From: Rheinheimera pacifica
Lineage (GTDB): Bacteria; Pseudomonadota; Gammaproteobacteria; Enterobacterales; Alteromonadaceae
NCBI RefSeq assembly: GCF_900108485.1
Contig: NZ_FNXF01000015.1
Location: 51,591-115,590, forward strand
Direction of reading: 5' to 3'
DNA length: 64,000 bases
Shown in pieces: positions 26,479-36,177 of this stretch. Both the position numbers and the translations under genes were made by a program. Position 1 is the first letter of the stretch, and every line of letters begins with the position of its first letter. The notes beneath the pieces are model-generated. The model saw only the letters and a program-made list of their open reading frames with translations, had not been told where the DNA came from and searched no databases.

Positions 26479-27594
26479 TTAAGCTAATGGCTGTTGCTGG
26501 GTAATACAGTGAATATTACCGCCGCCAAGCAAGATCTCGCGGCCGGGCACTGTTACTACTTTATGCGCCGGATACAGGCTTTGCAGAATGTCTGCGGCTA
26601 CTTTATCGTTAGGATCATCAAAAGTAGGCAGAATTAAACCGCCGTTACACAAATAGAAGTTAATGTAAGAGCCAGCCAAACGGGCATTGGCCTCGCGTGG
26701 AATGGCGCTCATGGTTGCATCTACCGTGGCATATTCTTCGGCTTTGGCGATAATAGGTGCTGGTACCGGCAGCTTATGCACCTTTATTTTACGGCCTTTG
26801 GCATCCGTTGCTGCTTCTAAATAATCCAGCGCCGCTTTACTGCGGGCATACTGCGGATCGGTTGTATCGTCAGTCCAGGCCAGTACTACTTCGCCTGGTT
26901 TAACAAAACAGGCCATGTTATCAATGTGGCCATCGGTTTCGTCGTTAAAGATACCGTCTTCTAACCACAATACTTTGTCGATGCCCAAATAATCGCGCAT
27001 CTGCTGTTCAATTTGCTCACGGCTTAAATGCGGGTTACGGTTGCTGTTTAATAAGCACTCTGCGGTAGTTAGCAGAGTACCTTCGCCATCAACGTGAATA
27101 GCGCCGCCTTCGAGCACAAAACCCTCAGTGCGGTAACGCGGCAGCTGCTCTATGCCCAGCACTTTGCTGGCAACCTGATCATCTTTATCCCACGGGAAGT
27201 ATAAACCACCGTTTAAACCGCCCCAGGCGTTAAAAGTCCAGTCGATACCGCGTACTTCGCCTTTAGCATTAGTAACAAAGGTTGGCCCGGTATCACGACA
27301 CCAGGCGTCGTTGTTCGATACCTCAACTACGCGAATCGGAAACTTAGTGCCAGCGTCAGACAACTGTACTAACGCATTCGCATATTGATTGGCTGATACA
27401 CCTACCGTTACCGGCTCAAACCCGGCAATAGCTTTAATTACCGCAACAAAGGCCTGCTGTGCCGGTTTGGCACCTAAACGCCAACTGTCGGTACGCTCGG
27501 GCCACACCATCCAGGTTTGCTTATGCGCTGCCCATTCGGCAGGCATGCTAAAACCATCAGCGCGTGGTGTGCTGTTCAGGGTTGTAAAGGCCAC
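26479..27594 (-). CDS. aguA: Agmatine deiminase
   Basis: 371 residues. Converts agmatine to N-carbamoylputrescine. Catalytic features of the guanidino-modifying fold: [43 protein letters not shown], and the nucleophile Cys in [11 protein letters not shown] near the C-terminus. The start is GTG, supported by AAGGTGG upstream and by the fact that it abuts the aguB stop with no gap, which implies translational coupling. Confidence 0.96.
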   Translation of the reverse strand: MAFTTLNSTPRADGFSMPAEWAAHKQTWMVWPERTDSWRLGAKPAQQAFVAVIKAIAGFEPVTVGVSANQYANALVQLSDAGTKFPIRVVEVSNNDAWCRDTGPTFVTNAKGEVRGIDWTFNAWGGLNGGLYFPWDKDDQVASKVLGIEQLPRYRTEGFVLEGGAIHVDGEGTLLTTAECLLNSNRNPHLSREQIEQQMRDYLGIDKVLWLEDGIFNDETDGHIDNMACFVKPGEVVLAWTDDTTDPQYARSKAALDYLEAATDAKGRKIKVHKLPVPAPIIAKAEEYATVDATMSAIPREANARLAGSYINFYLCNGGLILPTFDDPNDKVAADILQSLYPAHKVVTVPGREILLGGGNIHCITQQQPLA

Positions 27595-28491
27595 TTAGTT
27601 ACCACCTTGTTTAACAGGTTGTTTGGTTTCGCCATCTTTGGTCATAACAGCGCCATAGATATCAATACGGCGGTCACGGAAAATACCCCATGCACGGCGG
27701 GTAGCGGCAACGGCGTCTAAATCGAAGGTATGCACCAGCACAGCTTCATCGGTTTCATTGGCTTCCTGTACCTTGGCACCGGTTTCGTCGGCAATAAAAG
27801 AGCTGCCGTAGAAGGTAATGTGGTAATCGCCTTCGGTTTCGGTACCAATACGGTTAGAGGCAATTAACGGCATCAGGTTTGCGGCGGCATGGCCTTGCTG
27901 CGTGCGTTGCCAGTGATCGCGTGAGCTGATCGTTGGGTCGTGCGGCTCGCTGCCAATAGCTGTAGGGTAAAACAGCAGCTCAGCACCCATTAAGGCCATG
28001 CTGCGGGCACATTCCGGGAACCACTGATCCCAGCAAATACCCACACCGATTTTGGCATACTTAGTGGCAAACACTTTAAAACCGGTATCGCCCGGTGTGA
28101 AGTAGTACTTCTCGCTGTAGCCCGGGCCATCCGGAATATGGCTTTTGCGGTAGGTACCGAGGTTTTCGCCGTCGGCATCAATAATCACTACGCTGTTATA
28201 CAGGCAGTTACCGGCGCGCTCGTAAATGCTGATTGGTAGCACTACATTCAGCTCTTTGGCAATTTTAGTAAAATGCGCAACGGCTTTGTTCTCTGCCACT
28301 GTGGTAGCAAAGGCTAAATAGTCAGGTTTTTGTTTCTGACAGAAATAATTACGCTCAAACAGCTCTTGCAGCAGGATGATCTGCGCGCCTTTTGCTGCCG
28401 CATCACGTACTAAACGCTCGCCACGTTCGATGTTTTCATCAACATTCCAGCCGCCAATCATTTGAGTTGCAGCAACGGTTACATTACGCAT
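27595..28491 (-). CDS. aguB: N-carbamoylputrescine amidase
   Basis: 298 residues of the nitrilase family. Converts N-carbamoylputrescine to putrescine, CO2 and ammonia. The Glu-Lys-Cys triad is visible in ILLQELFERNYF, YRKSHIPDGPGYSEKYYF and GVGICWDQWFPE. With aguA this gives the arginine-decarboxylase route to putrescine. No arginine decarboxylase gene is in the window. First gene of the aguB-aguA unit. Confidence 0.96.
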   Translation of the reverse strand: MRNVTVAATQMIGGWNVDENIERGERLVRDAAAKGAQIILLQELFERNYFCQKQKPDYLAFATTVAENKAVAHFTKIAKELNVVLPISIYERAGNCLYNSVVIIDADGENLGTYRKSHIPDGPGYSEKYYFTPGDTGFKVFATKYAKIGVGICWDQWFPECARSMALMGAELLFYPTAIGSEPHDPTISSRDHWQRTQQGHAAANLMPLIASNRIGTETEGDYHITFYGSSFIADETGAKVQEANETDEAVLVHTFDLDAVAATRRAWGIFRDRRIDIYGAVMTKDGETKQPVKQGGN

Positions 28492-28561
28492 CAGTTATCT
28501 CCGACAGAAGGTAAAACCAACAGGCTAGCATCAGTTAAGGGCGCTTGCCAAACAGGGCGCG

Positions 28562-28594
28562 AAAATGCCGTATTTTTAGCGTTGCGTCAACGCT
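28562..28594 (-). promoter_or_regulatory. Candidate aguB promoter with palindromic -35 region
   Basis: On the minus strand TTGACG (28585-28590) lies 17 bp from CATTTT (28562-28567), about 70 bp before the aguB start. The -35 box sits at the centre of a perfect palindrome with 7-bp arms, AGCGTTG / CAACGCT (28578-28594). A repressor bound there would block the promoter. It could also be read as a + strand hairpin with TTTT, but no + strand gene precedes it. Confidence 0.4.
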
Positions 28595-28601
28595 TTTTAA
28601 T

Positions 28602-28638
28602 AAAAAAACAGCAGCGGAAAATACGGCTTTGTCCGCTG
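28602..28638 (-). terminator. Rho-independent terminator of the peroxiredoxin-like gene
   Basis: On the minus strand a 7-bp stem CAGCGGA / TCCGCTG with a 13-base loop is followed by CTG and seven T residues, 39 bp past the stop of the gene at 28677. Confidence 0.75.
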
Positions 28639-28676
28639 CGGTGAACAGATGAGAGACGAGCTGAAAAAAGAGTGGT

Positions 28677-29306
28677 TTATTGCAACGCTAACTCGGCTGC
28701 TTTTAACAGCAATTCGCCTTCCAGCCGGGTTTTATAGTTGATATGTACATAGTTAAACAAAGCTTCGCCCTGGGTATTGACGATATACACCGCCGGTACC
28801 GGTAGCACCACTTTCTCAGTGCCGGCTTCGGTGGTGATCAAGCTGCCGAGCTTACCTTTATAAGCTGTTGCAGTTTTATCATCCAGATAATAGGCCAGGC
28901 CAAAGGCGCTGCTGGCGCTAAAGTTGGCATCAGATAACAAGGTGTAGCTCAGTTGCTGGCCGCCGGTATCACGCAAACTTTTGCTGATCGATGCCGTGCT
29001 ATCCGGCGTTATTGCAATCAGCTGATAACCCAGCGCGCTAAGTTGGGGCTCGATATCGCGCAGTGCAGACAGTTGTGCATTGCAATACGGGCACCAGCCG
29101 CCACGATAAAATACAATGACGCTGGGTTTTTGTTTTACCAGGTCTTTAAGGAGTACAGGGGTATTATCAGCTGTTGTTAAGCTAACTGCCGGTATGGTTA
29201 AACCGTTTAATAACGGTGTTACCTGTTCAGGAGAAGAGGCTATGGTAGCGGCCATAAGTTTGATGCTGAACAATAAACCCATAGCTGTACTTAGATAAAG
29301 TTTCAT
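28677..29306 (-). CDS. Secreted peroxiredoxin-like (AhpC/TSA) protein
   Basis: 209 residues with a signal peptide (MKLYLSTAMGLLFSIKLMA). Thioredoxin-fold motif VIVFYRGGWCPYCNAQLSAL carries a CPYC pair, so it may be a thiol peroxidase or disulfide oxidoreductase of the periplasm. Later conserved parts are QLIAITPDS and VPAVYIVNTQGEALF. The CxxC arrangement and signal peptide set it apart from cytosolic peroxiredoxins. It diverges from ubiF. Confidence 0.82.
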   Translation of the reverse strand: MKLYLSTAMGLLFSIKLMAATIASSPEQVTPLLNGLTIPAVSLTTADNTPVLLKDLVKQKPSVIVFYRGGWCPYCNAQLSALRDIEPQLSALGYQLIAITPDSTASISKSLRDTGGQQLSYTLLSDANFSASSAFGLAYYLDDKTATAYKGKLGSLITTEAGTEKVVLPVPAVYIVNTQGEALFNYVHINYKTRLEGELLLKAAELALQ

Positions 29307-29414
29307 AAAGTGTCCTTGTTATCCCATTTTGAAATAACAAAGACAGGGGCTACGCCGTTTTACTTTCACTGTTCAGTAATAAACGGCAGTTTTCGTTTTT
29401 GCGCGGCTCTGGCG

Positions 29415-29420
29415 TACAAT
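29415..29420 (+). promoter_or_regulatory. -10 box for ubiF
   Basis: TACAAT, five of six consensus bases, 30 bp before the ubiF start, with TTCGTT 17 bp upstream as a weak -35. Confidence 0.4.
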
Positions 29421-29449
29421 GCCGCTAATACAGAGTGTGAAGAATATAT

Positions 29450-30634
29450 ATGACTACTACAGCGTCAGAGCATAATATCGACATCAGCATTGTAGGCGGC
29501 GGCATGGTAGGCGCGGCTATTGCACTGGCATTAAGTCAGGCGGGTATACGTGTCGCCCTGATAGAAAAACAGCCGCCGGCTGAGTTTAACGCTGGCAGCG
29601 CGCCGGATTTACGGGTGTCATCTATTAACCTTGCCAGCGAAGCCTGGCTAACCCGACTAGGCTCCTGGCAGGCGCTTGAGCAGATGCGGCTTTGCCCTTA
29701 TCAGCGCTTGCAGGCGTTTGAGCAACCGCACAGCATTGTCAGCTTTAATGCGGTGGATATTAAGCGCAGCCACCTGGGCCATATTGTCGAGAACAACTTG
29801 CTGCAGCTGGCGCTGTGGCAGCAATTTGGCGCTAATGTACAACTATTTTGTCCGGCATCTGTCAGCGCATTGCAGCAAAATGCCGACAGTGCGACTTTGC
29901 TGCTCGATAGCGGTGAAACCCTAATAAGTAAGCTGGTGATTGCAGCCGACGGCGCTAATTCACAACTGCGTCAACTGGCCGGTATTGGTACTAATGGCTG
30001 GCAATACCGCCAGGCTTGTTTGGTTGCATTAGTTAATACACCTTACCCACAGCAAGATGTGACCTGGCAGCAATTTACGCCAACCGGACCAAAAGCCTTT
30101 TTACCATTGCCGGGTAATCAGGGCTCAATAGTCTGGTACGACGAGGCCACAAGGGTAAAACAGCTGGCGGCTCTTAGCCCGGCGCAGTTAACGCAGGAGC
30201 TTGTTAAAGCTTTTCCGGCACAAATAGGTGCGGTAGAGGTTGTTAACAGCAGTTGGTTTCCGCTGGCGCGGATGGATGCTAATCGCTATTACGCTGGCCG
30301 TGTAGCGTTAGCCGGCGATGCCGCCCATACCATTAACCCGCTGGCGGGGCAGGGTGTTAATCTGGGCTTTGCTGACGCTAAACTGCTGACAGAGCTGATT
30401 ATCGATGCAAGACGGCATAACAACGATATTGGCAGTGAGCAACTGCTACGTAGCTATCAGCGGAAACGTAAGCCAGCCAATTTATTAATGATGAGCGCGA
30501 TGGATGGCTTTTATCAGGTATTCGGAAATGATATTACGCCGCTGCGTAAATTGCGCCAGCTGGCATTAAGTGTGGCGGCGCGCAGTACTATGCTAAAAAC
30601 CTTAGTAGCACGTTATGCGGTGGGTTCTGAATAA
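29450..30634 (+). CDS. ubiF: UbiF-type ubiquinone biosynthesis monooxygenase
   Basis: 394 residues. FAD-dependent UbiH/Coq6 family: dinucleotide-binding SIVGGGMVGAAIALALSQAG, middle motif LVIAADGANSQLRQLAGI and RVALAGDAAHTINPLAGQGV. Pieces such as GPKAFLPLPGNQGSIVWYD and WQQFTPTGP match my memory of E. coli UbiF, so C6 hydroxylation of the demethoxy-benzoquinol is the best call; UbiH/UbiI are less likely. Monocistronic. Confidence 0.85.
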   Translation: MTTTASEHNIDISIVGGGMVGAAIALALSQAGIRVALIEKQPPAEFNAGSAPDLRVSSINLASEAWLTRLGSWQALEQMRLCPYQRLQAFEQPHSIVSFNAVDIKRSHLGHIVENNLLQLALWQQFGANVQLFCPASVSALQQNADSATLLLDSGETLISKLVIAADGANSQLRQLAGIGTNGWQYRQACLVALVNTPYPQQDVTWQQFTPTGPKAFLPLPGNQGSIVWYDEATRVKQLAALSPAQLTQELVKAFPAQIGAVEVVNSSWFPLARMDANRYYAGRVALAGDAAHTINPLAGQGVNLGFADAKLLTELIIDARRHNNDIGSEQLLRSYQRKRKPANLLMMSAMDGFYQVFGNDITPLRKLRQLALSVAARSTMLKTLVARYAVGSE

Positions 30635-30658
30635 GCAGGTGAGAACTCTTTTAGCACA

Positions 30659-30707
30659 GCCGCAGAGTGTTTGAGCAAATGCGTGAGCATTTGTGAGTTG
30701 CTGCGGC
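30659..30707 (+). other. Nested hairpin downstream of ubiF
   Basis: Two concentric perfect 7-bp stems: outer GCCGCAG (30659-30665) with CTGCGGC (30701-30707), inner CAAATGC (30676-30682) with GCATTTG (30687-30693) and a GTGA loop. No T-run follows. It may be the ubiF transcript end, a small structured RNA or a copy of a short interspersed repeat. Confidence 0.5.
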
Positions 30708-30755
30708 GAGCATAAAAGAAGCTGTAACCGGAAAGGTGAGGCCGAACCAGAAAGC

Positions 30756-30781
30756 AAAAACCCAGCCTAAGCTGGGTTTTT
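30756..30781. terminator. Bidirectional terminator (tRNA operon / ubiF)
   Basis: Stem AAAACCCAGC / GCTGGGTTTT with loop CTAA; T-rich tails on both strands. It ends nine bases beyond the last tRNA on the minus strand. Confidence 0.85.
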
Positions 30782-30789
30782 CTGTTTAA

Positions 30790-30864
30790 TGGCAGGGGCG
30801 GCTGGATTCGAACCAACGCATGGCGGGATCAAAACCCGCTGCCTTACCGCTTGGCTACGCCCCT
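30790..30864 (-). tRNA. tRNA-Gln(TTG), copy 2
   Basis: 75 nt with encoded CCA. Acceptor stem AGGGGCG/CGCCCCT, anticodon stem GCGGG/CCCGC with loop TTTTGAT (anticodon TTG), T-loop GTTCGAATC. Identical to the next copy upstream. Last tRNA of a Met-Leu-Gln-Gln operon matching the E. coli metT-leuW-glnU-glnW order. Confidence 0.96.
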
Positions 30865-30929
30865 ACTGAAACACTGTTGTGTGATCGTCGTTTGGCAGGA
30901 TTTTACGAAAACTACGTTCACTGAATTAA

Positions 30930-31004
30930 TGGCAGGGGCGGCTGGATTCGAACCAACGCATGGCGGGATCAAAACCCGCTGCCTTACCGCTTGGCTACGC
31001 CCCT
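30930..31004 (-). tRNA. tRNA-Gln(TTG), copy 1
   Basis: Same 75-nt sequence as the copy at 30790, 65 bp from it. Anticodon TTG reads CAA (and CAG by wobble). The double gene fits the very high Gln content of proteins in this window. Confidence 0.96.
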
Positions 31005-31034
31005 GCAAAAACTTGTGTGCAACCACTGTAAAAG

Positions 31035-31119
31035 TGGTGCGGAGAGAGAGACTCGAACTCTCACACCTCGCGGCGCTGGAACCTAAATCCAGTGCGTCTA
31101 CCAATTCCGCCATCCCCGC
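31035..31119 (-). tRNA. tRNA-Leu(TAG)
   Basis: 85 nt class II tRNA with encoded CCA: begins GCGGGGATGGCGGAATTGG, anticodon loop TTTAGGT (TAG), a long variable arm and T-loop GTTCGAGTC. One G-T pair in the acceptor stem. Equivalent of leuW. Confidence 0.96.
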
Positions 31120-31138
31120 ATGCACAGGTAAAGTTAAG

Positions 31139-31215
31139 TGGTGGCTACAGCGGGAATCGAACCTGCGACCCCAGCATTATGAGTGCTGTGCTCTAACCAG
31201 CTGAGCTATGTAGCC
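31139..31215 (-). tRNA. tRNA-Met(CAT), elongator
   Basis: 77 nt with CCA: begins GGCTACATAGCTCAGCTGG, anticodon CAT inside CTCATAA. The paired 1-72 position and sequence match elongator, not initiator, tRNA-Met. First tRNA of the operon. Confidence 0.95.
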
Positions 31216-31521
31216 ACGCTAACTTGACCTAAGCAAGTGGCGCGTATTATCCAGAACTGCCCCTATAGCGTCAACCGTTTTTTCTCTGCTTGCGGTTAAC
31301 TAGCGTTTGTTTGCTGTTTTTTTGCCCATGCTGCTGTAGTTTCAAACAAAACACAGCCATTTAGCAACATTAAACCCTGTATGGCGCGTTTTTTCAGAAA
31401 AGTAAGACCAGCAGTTGAATAAGGCAGCCATTTAACTAAATATTTACGTTTTAATTCGAGTATTTAAGCTGGGTAAGCTAACTTTGATAAGTTTTGACCG
31501 CTAATTTTTCAGGAGGTTGTC
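31216..31521. other. Gap between tRNA operon and MCP gene
   Basis: 306 bp without a gene. The left 60 bp hold the minus-strand tRNA promoter. The rest is AT-rich leader for the chemotaxis gene; I see no convincing sigma-28 or sigma-70 box and no structured RNA there. Confidence 0.6.
31246..31274 (-). promoter_or_regulatory. Promoter of the tRNA operon
   Basis: On the minus strand TTGACG (31269-31274), a 17-bp spacer and GATAAT (31246-31251), followed by the GC-rich discriminator ACGCGCC typical of stringently controlled stable-RNA promoters. The first tRNA starts about 30 bp downstream. Confidence 0.85.
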
Positions 31522-32850
31522 ATGTTTGGCCGTTTCGGTAAAAAAGCGCTGCAGGAAGAAAATGAACGTTTAAAAGAAGAAGTTAATATGCTGAGACAGG
31601 CTAATGCCAGTGTCCGCAAACACATGATGCATTTGAAACTTGATGCTACTGGCAGCATTCAAAAGGTAAATGATAACTTTGTCAAAGAAACCCAGATGAA
31701 TGAGACTGATGTACTTAGCCGCAATATTAAAGAGCTGGTGCCGGCTGAGTTACGCAGTACAGAGCATTTTAATAAGATGCAAAAAGCCTTGGGTTCTGGC
31801 AATTTCTGGAGCGGAGCCTGGCAAATTATTAACCGGCAGGGGCAGGCCCTTTGGATCAGAATGGCGCTTTGTCCAATTAAGAACCGGCAGGACGATCTGG
31901 AGCGGTTCGAGGTATATGCCTCCAACCTGACCAGAACGATTGAAACCTCACAGCAATATGAAAGCCTGGTTAAAGCTATGCAACGATCTACAGCTGTGAT
32001 TGAGTTTGACCTGTCAGGTCATATATTAGATGCCAATGACTTGTTTCTGGGCGCTACCGGATACCGGCTGGAAGAGATCAAAGGTAAGCATCACCGGATG
32101 TTTTGTCCGCCAGAGATTGCAAATAGCCGGGAGTATGAACTGTTTTGGCAAAAATTAGCTAAAGGACAATTTATTGCCGAACGCTTTAAAAGGGTTGATC
32201 GTGCAGGCCGTGAGATTTGGCTGGAGGCATCATACAACCCGATTGATGATGCTACAGGCAAATACTACAAGGTGGTTAAGTTTGCCACTGTGATTACCGA
32301 GCAGGTAAAGCAAGAGATGGAAGTGTCAACTGCGGCTCAGGTGGCGTATGAAACGTCACAAGCTACTGATCATAGTGCAAAGAGCGGTATACAGGTTATG
32401 AATGATATGGCCGCAGTAATGGGGCAGCTTGAGCAGCAGATGACAAAGGCAGTGGAGAATATTAATGACCTTGCTAAACAGTCGCAGCTTATTGGCTCTA
32501 TTATTCAAAGTATCAGCAGTATAGCGGATCAAACCAATTTACTGGCGTTAAATGCGGCAATAGAAGCCGCCCGTGCCGGTGAACAGGGCCGTGGCTTTGC
32601 TGTGGTGGCGGATGAAGTACGACAACTGGCGTCCCGAACCAGTGCGGCGACGGTTGAAATTGTGGAGGTAGTTAGCCGTAATCAGCAGCTTTCTGACGGT
32701 GCGGTCAGCATTATAGAAAGCGGGCAGCAACAGGCAAAAGATGTTAACGGTTTAGTTACCCAAGCCCGAGTGACTATAGATGAGATTCAGGAAGCAGCTC
32801 AGAAAGTCGTGGCTGCAGTTTCACAATTTGCCAACAGGCTGGCGAAATAA
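31522..32850 (+). CDS. Soluble PAS-PAS methyl-accepting chemotaxis protein
   Basis: 442 residues with no membrane helix. A short coiled coil ([18 protein letters not shown]) is followed by two PAS domains (about 35-150 and 155-275; the second has [20 protein letters not shown]). The MCP signalling tip is [20 protein letters not shown] and [17 protein letters not shown]. The layout is that of BdlA/Aer-like cytoplasmic receptors, which sense redox or internal signals and can control biofilm dispersal. ATG start with AGGAGG. No che genes nearby. Confidence 0.9.
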   Translation: MFGRFGKKALQEENERLKEEVNMLRQANASVRKHMMHLKLDATGSIQKVNDNFVKETQMNETDVLSRNIKELVPAELRSTEHFNKMQKALGSGNFWSGAWQIINRQGQALWIRMALCPIKNRQDDLERFEVYASNLTRTIETSQQYESLVKAMQRSTAVIEFDLSGHILDANDLFLGATGYRLEEIKGKHHRMFCPPEIANSREYELFWQKLAKGQFIAERFKRVDRAGREIWLEASYNPIDDATGKYYKVVKFATVITEQVKQEMEVSTAAQVAYETSQATDHSAKSGIQVMNDMAAVMGQLEQQMTKAVENINDLAKQSQLIGSIIQSISSIADQTNLLALNAAIEAARAGEQGRGFAVVADEVRQLASRTSAATVEIVEVVSRNQQLSDGAVSIIESGQQQAKDVNGLVTQARVTIDEIQEAAQKVVAAVSQFANRLAK

Positions 32851-32886
32851 TTCGGGCGTTGCCGCTATGTCGGCTCCACAGGCAAT

Positions 32887-32921
32887 AAAAAAGCCGTTGT
32901 CGGCAAACAACGGCTTTTTTT
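32887..32921. terminator. Bidirectional terminator between MCP gene and ychF
   Basis: Stem AAAAAGCCGTTGT / ACAACGGCTTTTT with a 6-base loop and T-runs on both strands, between two convergent stops. Confidence 0.92.
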
Positions 32922-32935
32922 GTGTTAAAACGTGC

Positions 32936-34027
32936 TTAAACGTTAAAACGGAAATGCATTACGTCGCCGTCTTTTACGATGTACTCTTTACCTTCTAAGC
33001 GCCATTTACCAGCTTCTTTGGCACCAGCTTCACCGTTAAACTGCACAAAGTCGTTATAGGCTATTACTTCAGCGCGGATAAAACCTTTTTCAAAGTCGGT
33101 GTGAATAACGCCGGCTGCTTGTGGGGCAGTTGCACCCACGGCAACGGTCCAGGCACGAACTTCTTTAACGCCGGCAGTAAAATAGGTGTGCAGGTTCAGC
33201 AGCGAATAACCGCCACGAATAACCCGGTTTAAGCCGGGTTCTTCTAAGCCCATATCGGCCATAAACTCGGCTTTCTCGTCTTCGTCCAGCTCGGCAATTT
33301 CTGACTCAATAGCGGCGCATACCGGTACCACTATGGCACCTTCTTTGTCTGCAATGGCCTGTACTATGTCTAAGTAAGGGTTATTTTCAAAGCCGTCGTC
33401 CATTACGTTGGCAATATACATCGTTGGCTTAATGGTTAAGAAGTTCATATAGGCAATTAAAGCCTTTTCTTCTTTATCAAGCGGCAACTGACGCAGGGTA
33501 TGGCCTTGCTCTAAATGCAGTTTTACTTTTTCCAGCACTGCCATTTCGGCTTTGGCGTCTTTATCGCCACCTTTAGCTTTTTTGCTAACACGGAAAATAG
33601 CACGCTCGGCGCTGTCCATATCTGACAGTACCAGTTCCATATTAATGGTATCGATATCATCTGCCGGGTCAATTTTGCCCGCTACGTGAATAATATTGTC
33701 GTCGTCAAAGCAGCGCACTACGTGGCCAATAGCATCGGTTTCGCGGATATTCGCCAGAAATTTATTGCCCAGGCCTTCACCTTTGGACGCGCCTTTTACT
33801 AAGCCGGCGATATCAACAAATTCCATGGTGGTAGGTAATACACGCTGTGGGTTAACAATTTGCGCCAGCTTATCCAGACGTAAATCCGGTACCGGTACTA
33901 CGCCGGTATTCGGTTCAATAGTACAGAACGGAAAGTTAGCCGCTTCAATGCCTGCCTTGGTTAACGCATTAAACAGGGTGGATTTGCCTACGTTAGGTAA
34001 GCCGACGATGCCACATTTGAAACCCAT
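32936..34027 (-). CDS. ychF: Redox-regulated ATPase/GTPase YchF
   Basis: 363 residues, exactly the family length. P-loop [35 protein letters not shown], and the NVMDDG region where YchF has altered base specificity favouring ATP; a C-terminal TGS domain ends [11 protein letters not shown]. It binds ribosomes and responds to oxidative stress in E. coli. It sits 43 bp after pth, as in many gammaproteobacteria. Confidence 0.97.
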   Translation of the reverse strand: MGFKCGIVGLPNVGKSTLFNALTKAGIEAANFPFCTIEPNTGVVPVPDLRLDKLAQIVNPQRVLPTTMEFVDIAGLVKGASKGEGLGNKFLANIRETDAIGHVVRCFDDDNIIHVAGKIDPADDIDTINMELVLSDMDSAERAIFRVSKKAKGGDKDAKAEMAVLEKVKLHLEQGHTLRQLPLDKEEKALIAYMNFLTIKPTMYIANVMDDGFENNPYLDIVQAIADKEGAIVVPVCAAIESEIAELDEDEKAEFMADMGLEEPGLNRVIRGGYSLLNLHTYFTAGVKEVRAWTVAVGATAPQAAGVIHTDFEKGFIRAEVIAYNDFVQFNGEAGAKEAGKWRLEGKEYIVKDGDVMHFRFNV

Positions 34028-34070
34028 AATTAGTATCCTTTACGTGCTGGAAATTGCTGTGCCTGCTGCT

Positions 34071-34673
34071 TTAGCCGGCTTTAAAACTGTGTAGGCGGTT
34101 TTGTGCTTTAACCAGACCATCGCGGGCCAGAATATCAAAGCAACGTGTTGCCTCATCAATAGATTGTTCGATCAGATTTTGTTCACTGGCCGGGGCCTTG
34201 CCCAATACATAGCCGGTTACCTGATCTTTATGCCCCGGGTGGCCAATGCCAAGCCGTAGCCGGTAAAAATTCGGGTTATTGCCAAGGCGGGCCATAATAT
34301 CACGCAGGCCATTGTGGCCGGCATGGCCACCACCGAGTTTAAATTTTGCCACACCCGGTTCCAGCGCCATTTCATCATGCGCTACCAAAATTTGTTCAGG
34401 TGTCAGCTTGTAAAACTGTGCCATAGCCAGCACGGCTTTACCGCTTAAATTCATATAAGTCGAGGGAATAAGTAACTTGAACTCTTGCCCGGCGCAGACA
34501 AACTTGCCGGTATAACCGAAAAACTTCGGCTCGTTCTTTAAGCTGGTATTAAAGGCGTGGGCCAGCTGCTGAACAAACCAGACACCGGCGTTGTGCCGTG
34601 TCTGGCTGTATTCCGGGCCCGGATTACCCAGGCCCACAATCAACTGAACTGTTGACTGAACGCTGCCAGACAT
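34071..34673 (-). CDS. pth: Peptidyl-tRNA hydrolase
   Basis: 200 residues. Frees tRNA from stalled peptidyl-tRNA. Conserved catalytic parts are [20 protein letters not shown] (His), [11 protein letters not shown] and [19 protein letters not shown] (Asp). The start overlaps the last base of the rplY stop, so the two are coupled. Confidence 0.97.
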   Translation of the reverse strand: MSGSVQSTVQLIVGLGNPGPEYSQTRHNAGVWFVQQLAHAFNTSLKNEPKFFGYTGKFVCAGQEFKLLIPSTYMNLSGKAVLAMAQFYKLTPEQILVAHDEMALEPGVAKFKLGGGHAGHNGLRDIMARLGNNPNFYRLRLGIGHPGHKDQVTGYVLGKAPASEQNLIEQSIDEATRCFDILARDGLVKAQNRLHSFKAG

Positions 34674-35275
34674 TACTCTGCGGCAGTATCTTCGTCAGCA
34701 GCTTTACCAGCTGGTTTGTTCACAGATACAACAGCCAGGTCGTGACCTTTCGCTAACTGAACAAAAGTAACACCTTTAGGTGCTTTCAGATCAGATAAGT
34801 GTAAGTGCGCGCCTACTTCAACGTTGCTCATGTCAACTTCGATAAACTCTGGTAAGTCTTTTGGCAAACAAGAGATTTCGATTTCGTTCGCAGCGTGAAC
34901 TACAACACCGCCTTTTTTAACTGCTGCTTCTTCATTAACGAAGTGAACAGGAACAACAGTGTGCAGCTCATGGCCAGCTTCAACGCGTTGGAAGTCAACG
35001 TGCATGATTTTTGGCTTGAACGGGTGACGTTGCATGGCTTTAACGATAGCTTTTACGTCTTCTTTGCCAACTTTGATAGTCAGGATGTGAGAGTAAAACG
35101 CTTCAAAGCTTTGTGCTTTTAACAGTTTAGAATGCTCTAAAGTGATAGAAACCGGGGCTTTGCTACCACCGTAAATGATAGCTGGTACTTTGTCTTCGTG
35201 ACGCAGGCGGCGGCTCGCACCTTTCCCCGCGTCAGTACGGACTTCTGCATTTAATGTAAAAATTGCATCAGACAT
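34673..35275 (-). CDS. rplY: 50S ribosomal protein L25, long (Ctc/TL5) form
   Basis: 200 residues from the ATG at 35275 (GGAG upstream; [19 protein letters not shown] is the usual start, so the opening at 35287 is rejected). N-terminal 5S rRNA-binding domain plus the C-terminal TL5 domain absent from the 94-residue E. coli protein. The long form is common outside Enterobacterales. Confidence 0.95.
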   Translation of the reverse strand: MSDAIFTLNAEVRTDAGKGASRRLRHEDKVPAIIYGGSKAPVSITLEHSKLLKAQSFEAFYSHILTIKVGKEDVKAIVKAMQRHPFKPKIMHVDFQRVEAGHELHTVVPVHFVNEEAAVKKGGVVVHAANEIEISCLPKDLPEFIEVDMSNVEVGAHLHLSDLKAPKGVTFVQLAKGHDLAVVSVNKPAGKAADEDTAAE

Positions 35276-35548
35276 GGTGTACTCCAAAAATTAAGGTTTC
35301 CCAAGACTCGCGACCAGTCTCAGGCTGGATGCCCTTTTCAGGGGCGCGACATATTACCACCGGACCCTGACGGCTGCAATTGTAAAGTGATGGCAAATTT
35401 ACCCTAATGCCTGACAGCAGCTATACTTGATGCGTTGTTTAAAAAATAATCAGCTGCGCAGTGGTATGGTTGCAATACTGTCATTTTAGCTAATAGCTGG
35501 CATGTAATCAGGAAGTGGCGTATTCACCAGGGTTTTGCGGAGGATGTT

Positions 35549-36106
35549 ATGTTAAGACGGTATTTTGTCAGTGAAGATCTGACCGAGCTCAAAACAGTAG
35601 AACATGAATTGGAACAGCAGGGCATTAATACTGAACAAATACATGTATTAAGTGAACAGGATGCCAATATCGAGCTGCATCAGTTACCAGAGGTTTCGCC
35701 GGTATTAAAAAGCGATGTGGTTCACGCTACAGAACGGGGCGCAATAATTGGGGTCATAGGCGCCGCACTGGTATTGCTTATCGCATATGCATTCGGTTGG
35801 ACTGACACGGCAGCTGGCTGGATCCCGTTTATCTTTCTGGCTATTGTGGTGCTTGGGTTTTGCACCTGGGAAGGTGGATTTATTGGCATTCAGGAGCCCA
35901 ATACTCACTTTAAGCAGTTTAAGGACATTCTTAAACAAGGTAAACATGTGTTATTTGTTGATATTGATTCACAAGACGAAGCTATCCTGAACCGTACCGT
36001 GCGCCGCCATCCCCAATTGCAGCTTGCGGGCAGTGGTGCAGGGACACCCGGTTGGCTAATCAAAGCCCGCGTCCAATTCCGGCGTTTTATTAAAGTCATG
36101 CCCTGA
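35549..36106 (+). CDS. Inner-membrane protein of unknown function
   Basis: 185 residues, ATG with GGAGG upstream. Soluble N-terminus (RRYFVSEDLTELKTVEHELE, reminiscent of the general stress 17M/DUF1269-type fold), two membrane helices (about 65-85 and 89-110), then a soluble domain resembling the first (KHVLFVDIDSQDEAILNRTV). I do not recognise a named family beyond that resemblance. Confidence 0.75.
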   Translation: MLRRYFVSEDLTELKTVEHELEQQGINTEQIHVLSEQDANIELHQLPEVSPVLKSDVVHATERGAIIGVIGAALVLLIAYAFGWTDTAAGWIPFIFLAIVVLGFCTWEGGFIGIQEPNTHFKQFKDILKQGKHVLFVDIDSQDEAILNRTVRRHPQLQLAGSGAGTPGWLIKARVQFRRFIKVMP

Positions 36107-36135
36107 TTGCATCGGGCTTTTATCTTCGGCAGATA

Positions 36136-36166
36136 AAAAAACAGCGCTCTCGGAGCGCTGTTTTTT
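36136..36166. terminator. Bidirectional terminator before prs
   Basis: Stem ACAGCGCTC / GAGCGCTGT with loop TCG, extended by A/T pairs so that both strands end in T-runs; it lies between two convergent genes. Confidence 0.93.
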
Positions 36167-36177
36167 AGCTGGAAAAT

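Noticed and set aside
28578..28594. A + strand terminator (hairpin plus TTTT)
   Set aside because: No + strand gene precedes it; a role at the aguB promoter fits better.
30613..30816. A 67-codon minus-strand frame after ubiF
   Set aside because: It covers a nested hairpin and the terminator and has no ribosome-binding site; more likely structural DNA or RNA.
30844..31204. Open frames on both strands
   Set aside because: They translate tRNA genes.
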